Source: Molanna angustata (lineage: Eukaryota > Arthropoda > Insecta > Trichoptera > Molannidae). From it: a stretch of DNA of 64,000 nt. A program made the position numbers and the translations under genes. This document shows positions 59,711 to 64,000 of the stretch, one piece after another. The notes below the pieces were generated by a model, which was not told where the DNA came from, did no database searches, and worked only from the letters and a program-made list of their open reading frames with translations. Numbering within the stretch: the first letter of the stretch is position 1; the number at the start of each line of letters is the position of its first letter. Where the stretch lies: contig OY754975.1 of assembly GCA_963576475.1 (NCBI GenBank), forward strand, positions 19,371,260 through 19,435,259, written 5' to 3'.

Positions 59711-61145
59711 CTGGAACAATATAAATAGAAAAATATTTAAAAACAATATAAAGAAAACCGTTCGAAGAACCATCATTCCCACTTCTCAGTATTTTACAAG
59801 TACTTGAAATCAGATCAGTTATTTGTTCAAACAATTAAAAAAAAAATTGACCATTGACCTTCGTATCTCACGATTATGAACAAGAGCCAATCTATCTGTA
59901 CCAATAATTACAATATCTACCTACTATTAATTATTGGTAAAACGTTTTTTTTTTGTTTTTACAGTTCCGCGAATATATATTATTTCCTAAAAGAAACAAA
60001 TGTTGATGTAACTATGTACTCTTCTACTATAGGCGTATAATATACAATTGGGTTCTTAATTAAGACCGCAATAAATTATAGTCTCTCTTGAAATTAATGT
60101 AATTATGTTATTTGATATTATATTATAGGTGCTTTTTCTTGTGTAATATTTTTTTTAGTAAGGCAGCCAGTCCCTATACAGGACTATTTGTGCCAAAGAC
60201 GTTGGTCAATGTGTATATTATGCAGTCAATAGTATAACTCCAGTGAGTGTGAAAAATAATAAGATAATGTGGGGGATTACAGTATAACTATATTTTTCTG
60301 TATGAACTTATGAAGCAGTTTATAAATTTCCGTTGATCCTAAAGACAGAAAATAATATTAGTTGTTACAAAATAATATGTGTAATATTAGTTGTTACAAA
60401 AAATATGTCAACAAAATATTAAAATAATGTTTTTATGATATAATTTAATGTTAAAATTTAATTTATTTTAAAATATGTCATCCTAAAAAAAATTGTTACA
60501 TAAATTTTCTTACATTACCTAGGTATATTATTTTTGTTAATTTTTATGAACTTGTTTTTTTTTCCTTGTCATTACTTTGTATTCTTTTAAATAATTTTCA
60601 AGACCACAAATCTGTTTTGGCTAGAACTGGATAATGTATAATATATTTTATGTATTTATTTAATAAAATATATTATAAAACAGAACACTGAATAACACAA
60701 ACAAAGAAATCATGAAACAAAAATATAGAATCACTAGTGCTCTAATAACAGGGATCTCCCGCATGGCTATTGTGCATAGTTAGTTATTGTTATTTTAACC
60801 AAAATATTGTAAGTGACCCGTCTCAGAACAGGTTTTCCTAGTGAGACGGGGAACAAAAAAATATGATTGACATTCATGTATTTTTGTATAATAAACGTCG
60901 GGTTGCCGGCACTGAGACTTAGTATCTACGTTTAATGTAACATATTATTAATTAACAGACACTCCTTCCCCAAACGTGGCATTTATGGTGACGTATGTAC
61001 TTTAATACAGGTTAGGGCGTAATATTAATAAATATGCCGTTTTTAAATTGCTTTTCTTGCAGTTAACAAGTAGGTACCTAATATGTCAAATATTAATTTG
61101 ACACGCCCTCAATAACAAGTTCACTCATTCTGAAGACATTTGATA
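59711..61145. other. Intron DNA, no exon found
   Basis: I looked here for the preceding ectodomain exon (W-x-CW motif, phase-1 donor) and did not find it. AT-rich throughout. Confidence 0.5.
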
Positions 61146-61265
61146 TTGTCTCGCAGATCCAGACTGAAAACACAATGAAAAACTGTATTTACACAGGGAA
61201 TCGAATCGAGGACCTTTCGCTCAGGAGTCAGATATCTGACCAACTGAGCCACAAAGGCCGACACA
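61146..61265 (-). mobile_element. tRNA-derived SINE, second family
   Basis: The minus strand reads 'tttgtggctcagttggtcag' (box A), then 'ggtcctcgattcgattccct' (box B) about 45 bases on, and an A/T-rich body. The head differs from the 39-kb SINE. Confidence 0.75.
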
Positions 61266-62025
61266 TGTCAAACTAAAGATCCCATGTTATTTTTTAAAAC
61301 AATGCTCAAATTGAAGGTCTCATAGAAAAATGTTCTCAGAAAAAAACGAAAATCTTTGTATTCAATTTGTTCGAGATAAATAAAGCCCAAACGAAATAAA
61401 ATATTTAATAATGTTAATTACACGCTTTGATAAATCCGTGTTTGTGTCAGGAAGGAAATTTAATTGAAGTAAATTTTGATTTAACGAAATGCTTTAAAAT
61501 AACCACAAAGAAAAAAAAATCATTTTGAATAATTTTGTTAGTTGTCGTTTGATTCGTGATCACTTTGATTATAACTCAAGCAAATAACTCAATTGTGTGG
61601 TGTTTTTGTTGAGGTCAAGATCAAGCGTTGGAAACTGTATTTCTTATTTTTTAACAAATAATTGGAGGAATAAAAAAAAACATAATTCCTTTAAAACGTG
61701 GAAACAAATCTTATCGAGCAAGTTATTCACATATTAATGAAAATCGGTATTCAAACGCTTCTAAAACGATATTTTTAGATATATAAAACATGAAAATGAA
61801 AGATACAGACGATGTGTCTCTCGTGAAACTCGTCAGGTATAAAAAAAAAATTAATAAGCAAAACTAAGAACTTAAATAAGAAGACATGTATAGGTATGCA
61901 TATCATGATGACTCCAAATCCATTTATTAATCCTTGTACAATAGTTAAGTTTATATTGTTTAGATACTTTTTAAAAATGCAAATAGGTACAACCTATATG
62001 TCTCCTGTGAAATATAATAATATAT
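61266..62025. other. Intron DNA, no gene seen
   Basis: AT-rich, nothing recognised. Confidence 0.45.
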
Positions 62026-62130
62026 ACACTGTTAGCCCTAGAACAGGTATACCTAGTCGGGCAGCAAATATCTATTTTTAATGAAGATTATTTAAATAGC
62101 GTGATAAACAAATAAATAAATAAAATATGA
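62026..62130 (+). repeat. Dispersed repeat end, copy 2
   Basis: 'cactgttagccctagaacag' and 'gcagcaaatatctattttta' match 1186-1290. Ends with (AAAT)n. Confidence 0.6.
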
Positions 62131-62285
62131 GTATACTCTTTGTTTTTCATAATCATATCTCTGGAGGGTATTCAATTGAATCAAAAGGTGTCCCTTGTCT
62201 CATAAATATCTCACAGTATAATTTTTCAATGCAACTAAAACACAATAACACCAAACATAAAAAAATAATAAGAAGATATTAATGT

Positions 62286-62588
62286 AAAATAAAATATTTA
62301 TAAAAATAAATAAAAAACACACAGTTTTAATCCACAAATGAGTAAGACTTTAATGAGCTTGAGCGCTTTCGCCGAACACAGCCGGCATCCTCAGAGGCAG
62401 AAAATCAAACTCAAAGGAATCAAGATACACACAAAAATCAGAAAAATCAGAAATCTAATCAAAGTGTTGGATTTCTGCCTCTGAGGATGCCGGCTGTGTT
62501 GGGTGAAAGCGCTCAGGCTCATTAAAGTCTTACTCATTTGTGGATTAAAACTGTGTGTTTTTTATTTATTTTTATAAATATTTTATTT
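62286..62588. repeat. Penelope-type foldback with hammerhead-like core, copy 3
   Basis: Arms of about 115 bases enclose a 60-base loop. Read outward from the loop, the left arm complement gives CTGAGGAT, stem GCCG-gctgtgtt-CGGC, GAAAGCGCTC. The right arm gives CTGAGGATGCCGGC and GGGTGAAAGCGCTC. The outer ends are ATAAATA-rich, with 'acacagttttaatccac'. Confidence 0.75.
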
Positions 62589-62969
62589 ATAACTATGAAC
62601 TTCCACTGTGTTAATGAAAAAACTTTGAAATTATTAAGATATTAATGATAGAAATTTATGCGAAATCACGTTCATTATATTTTTATACTGTCAGCAGTTG
62701 CAATTATGTCAACAGTAGTTGGCTCTAATTCCGTTCCATTCCCTGAATATAGATCCTTGTGTGTTCTTGATTCCTTATTTGTTTTCGCCGCTTTTATCCT
62801 TTACTTTCTACACAGTCCTAAATCGAGTCATATATTAAACAAAAAAATGATGTATGTGATTCGGAATACTTATTTGCTGCGAAGCACCCGTTTACAATAG
62901 TGCTTCAACTCTCTTCTATTTTCATCATTTAGGGGCATCTCTGATACTATTACCGGAGATTCCACATAT

Positions 62970-63310
62970 TTTGCCGGAGAGTATCAGAGACGCTCCTAGC
63001 TTGATAGCATTCAAAAAGCGTCTGAAGTCACACTTTTTATCCATATAACCACAAACTCACGTCTTTTTCCCTTTGTCCCTCAATCCTTTCTCCTTTCCTA
63101 TCCAGCATCCAATAAACATAGTGTCTCTATCTGGTGTATTTTTTGTTTTGTTTTTTTTAATTTTTGTTTTTATATTCATTTTGTATCTTTAATTTCATAT
63201 TAAATATTTATTTGTATTCTCTTGTTAATTATTCCTGTAACTAATTAAATTTACTATGGTGGTTGACTGGTAGAAATTTCCTGCGGGAAATAAGCCTCCC
63301 CCCCTTTACT
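62970..63310 (+). pseudogene. LINE C-terminal tail and 3' UTR
   Basis: The frame reads LPESIRDAPSLIAFKKRLK then SHFLSI and a stop at 63054. The LP..IR.A.SL..FK..LK pattern is the end of Jockey/L2-like LINEs. The 3' UTR holds the hairpin ATTTCC-tgcg-GGAAAT (63276-63291) followed by 'aagcctccc'. Confidence 0.7.
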
Positions 63311-63364
63311 TATCACAATATTTTTTAAAATTATTAATATTATTATATTATTATGAGATCGTAT

Positions 63365-63440
63365 ATTTCACCACCTATTTCGAATGGTACCTTTTAAGGT
63401 GGGATGAGGTTGGTGTGTGGGAATATTCGCATATGTTGTG
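63365..63440 (+). repeat. Dispersed repeat family R, partial copy 4
   Basis: 'gaatggtaccttttaaggtg' and 'ggttggtgtgtgggaatat' resemble the middle of family R. Short and diverged. Confidence 0.4.
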
Positions 63441-64000
63441 CCAAAATGTAAACAACTTGGTATCCATGAAAGAATTATAGTTGGTTACGAAATGGGAGGA
63501 TAGGAGGCTGCTGATTTTCAGCATGATCTTGTTGATTACATGCTGCACCATATACATTCACAAAATGAAAATACAAATGCATCACTCGAATAATAACAAA
63601 ATACTTAATTGTGGTTTCAATTGAATTGAAAATAAAACGAATTGCTATTCTGGTTATGTGATACACGATAATGAAACGTGTTAATGTATCCATTTTGAGA
63701 TAATAAAGATTTTCGTCGCTGAGTGTGATTTTATTGCAATTTTATTATGTCGCGAATAAAACTTTACCCGCCTCGTATCGTGTCGCTTGCCGCTCCAAAA
63801 TTAACGCCTGCCATACTTACCCTTAAGCCAAGTATTCACTTGAAACACGATCCATGATATTTTACATTATTTATGGTTTGTTGTTTGATCAATACATTAT
63901 AACTAATGGGACACGAGGAAAACCCTCGGAGGAATGATGAATGAATAAGATTGAGACGCTCACAAGCTAAGAAATCAGACGTTGGTCATTGACTTTTTAC
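63441..64000. other. Non-coding end of window
   Basis: No gene recognised. The part from 63740 is somewhat richer in G+C but has no conserved frame. Confidence 0.4.

Noticed and set aside
61146..61265. Functional tRNA gene
   Set aside because: Box A and B are present but the anticodon arm and acceptor pairing are poor and an A/T-rich body follows.
59711..64000. N-terminal ectodomain exon of the receptor
   Set aside because: No W-x-CW-type motif with a phase-1 donor seen on the minus strand; probably beyond the right edge.

Overview
The window is a stretch of eukaryotic, very AT-rich DNA. It is most likely from an insect, and probably a moth or butterfly. The inference rests on a split class B neuropeptide receptor with standard GT-AG introns, RTE-type LINE 3' ends reading 'gcgtgatggtatgtatgtatg'-like, abundant 'taggtacctac'-like words, tRNA-derived SINEs and DINE-1/Helentron-like elements carrying CA microsatellites. 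The order-level call is an inference. There is one 200-base assembly gap (17687-17886).

Only one host gene is supported. It is a secretin-family (class B1) GPCR of the calcitonin/DH31-receptor type, on the minus strand, represented by four internal exons. Reading 5' to 3' on the minus strand they are: end of the extracellular hormone-binding domain (59604-59710), TM1 (56564-56655), TM2 to the first extracellular loop (26701-26827), and TM3-TM4 to the second extracellular loop (8036-8256). All junctions have GT donors and AG acceptors and the codon phases join perfectly. The introns are about 2.9, 29.7 and 18.4 kb. The signal peptide and first half of the hormone domain lie beyond the right edge, and TM5-TM7 and the C-tail beyond the left edge. 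Nearly everything else lies inside these introns or the intron left of 8036.

Region by region: 1.5-5.8 kb is a 100-bp satellite of about 43 copies; 7.7-8.05 kb is a 47-bp tandem repeat that has copied the exon/intron junction of the receptor; 8.3-10.6 kb is Helitron-like copies with a long CA run; 10.6-13.9 kb is LINE, SINE and dispersed repeat debris; 16.8-17.7 kb is an unrecognised coding remnant, a LINE fragment and the gap; 18.6-19.0 kb is a TAAA microsatellite; 21-25 kb is foldback elements; 28.8-31.7 kb is Helitron-like copies, one nested in another; 31.86-34.06 kb is a 7-bp array built from E-box motifs; 34.5-41.6 kb is LINE, SINE and Penelope-like debris; 42.6-45.7 kb is MITE-like repeats with CRE-type palindromes; 45.8-47 kb is a Penelope-like insertion with target-site duplication and a nested insert; 47-51 kb is more Helitron-like copies; 53.2-54.6 kb is a 21/22-bp minisatellite; 55-64 kb is SINE, LINE and foldback remnants around the first two exons.

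No intact transposon protein, RNA gene, CRISPR array or bacterial-type operon was found. The observations most worth following are: (i) the splice-donor-duplicating tandem repeat at the receptor exon; (ii) three long foldbacks sharing a hammerhead-like core with the Penelope-like element; (iii) the E-box heptamer array; (iv) satellite monomers that each fold into two hairpins; and (v) a covarying hairpin in several LINE 3' ends.
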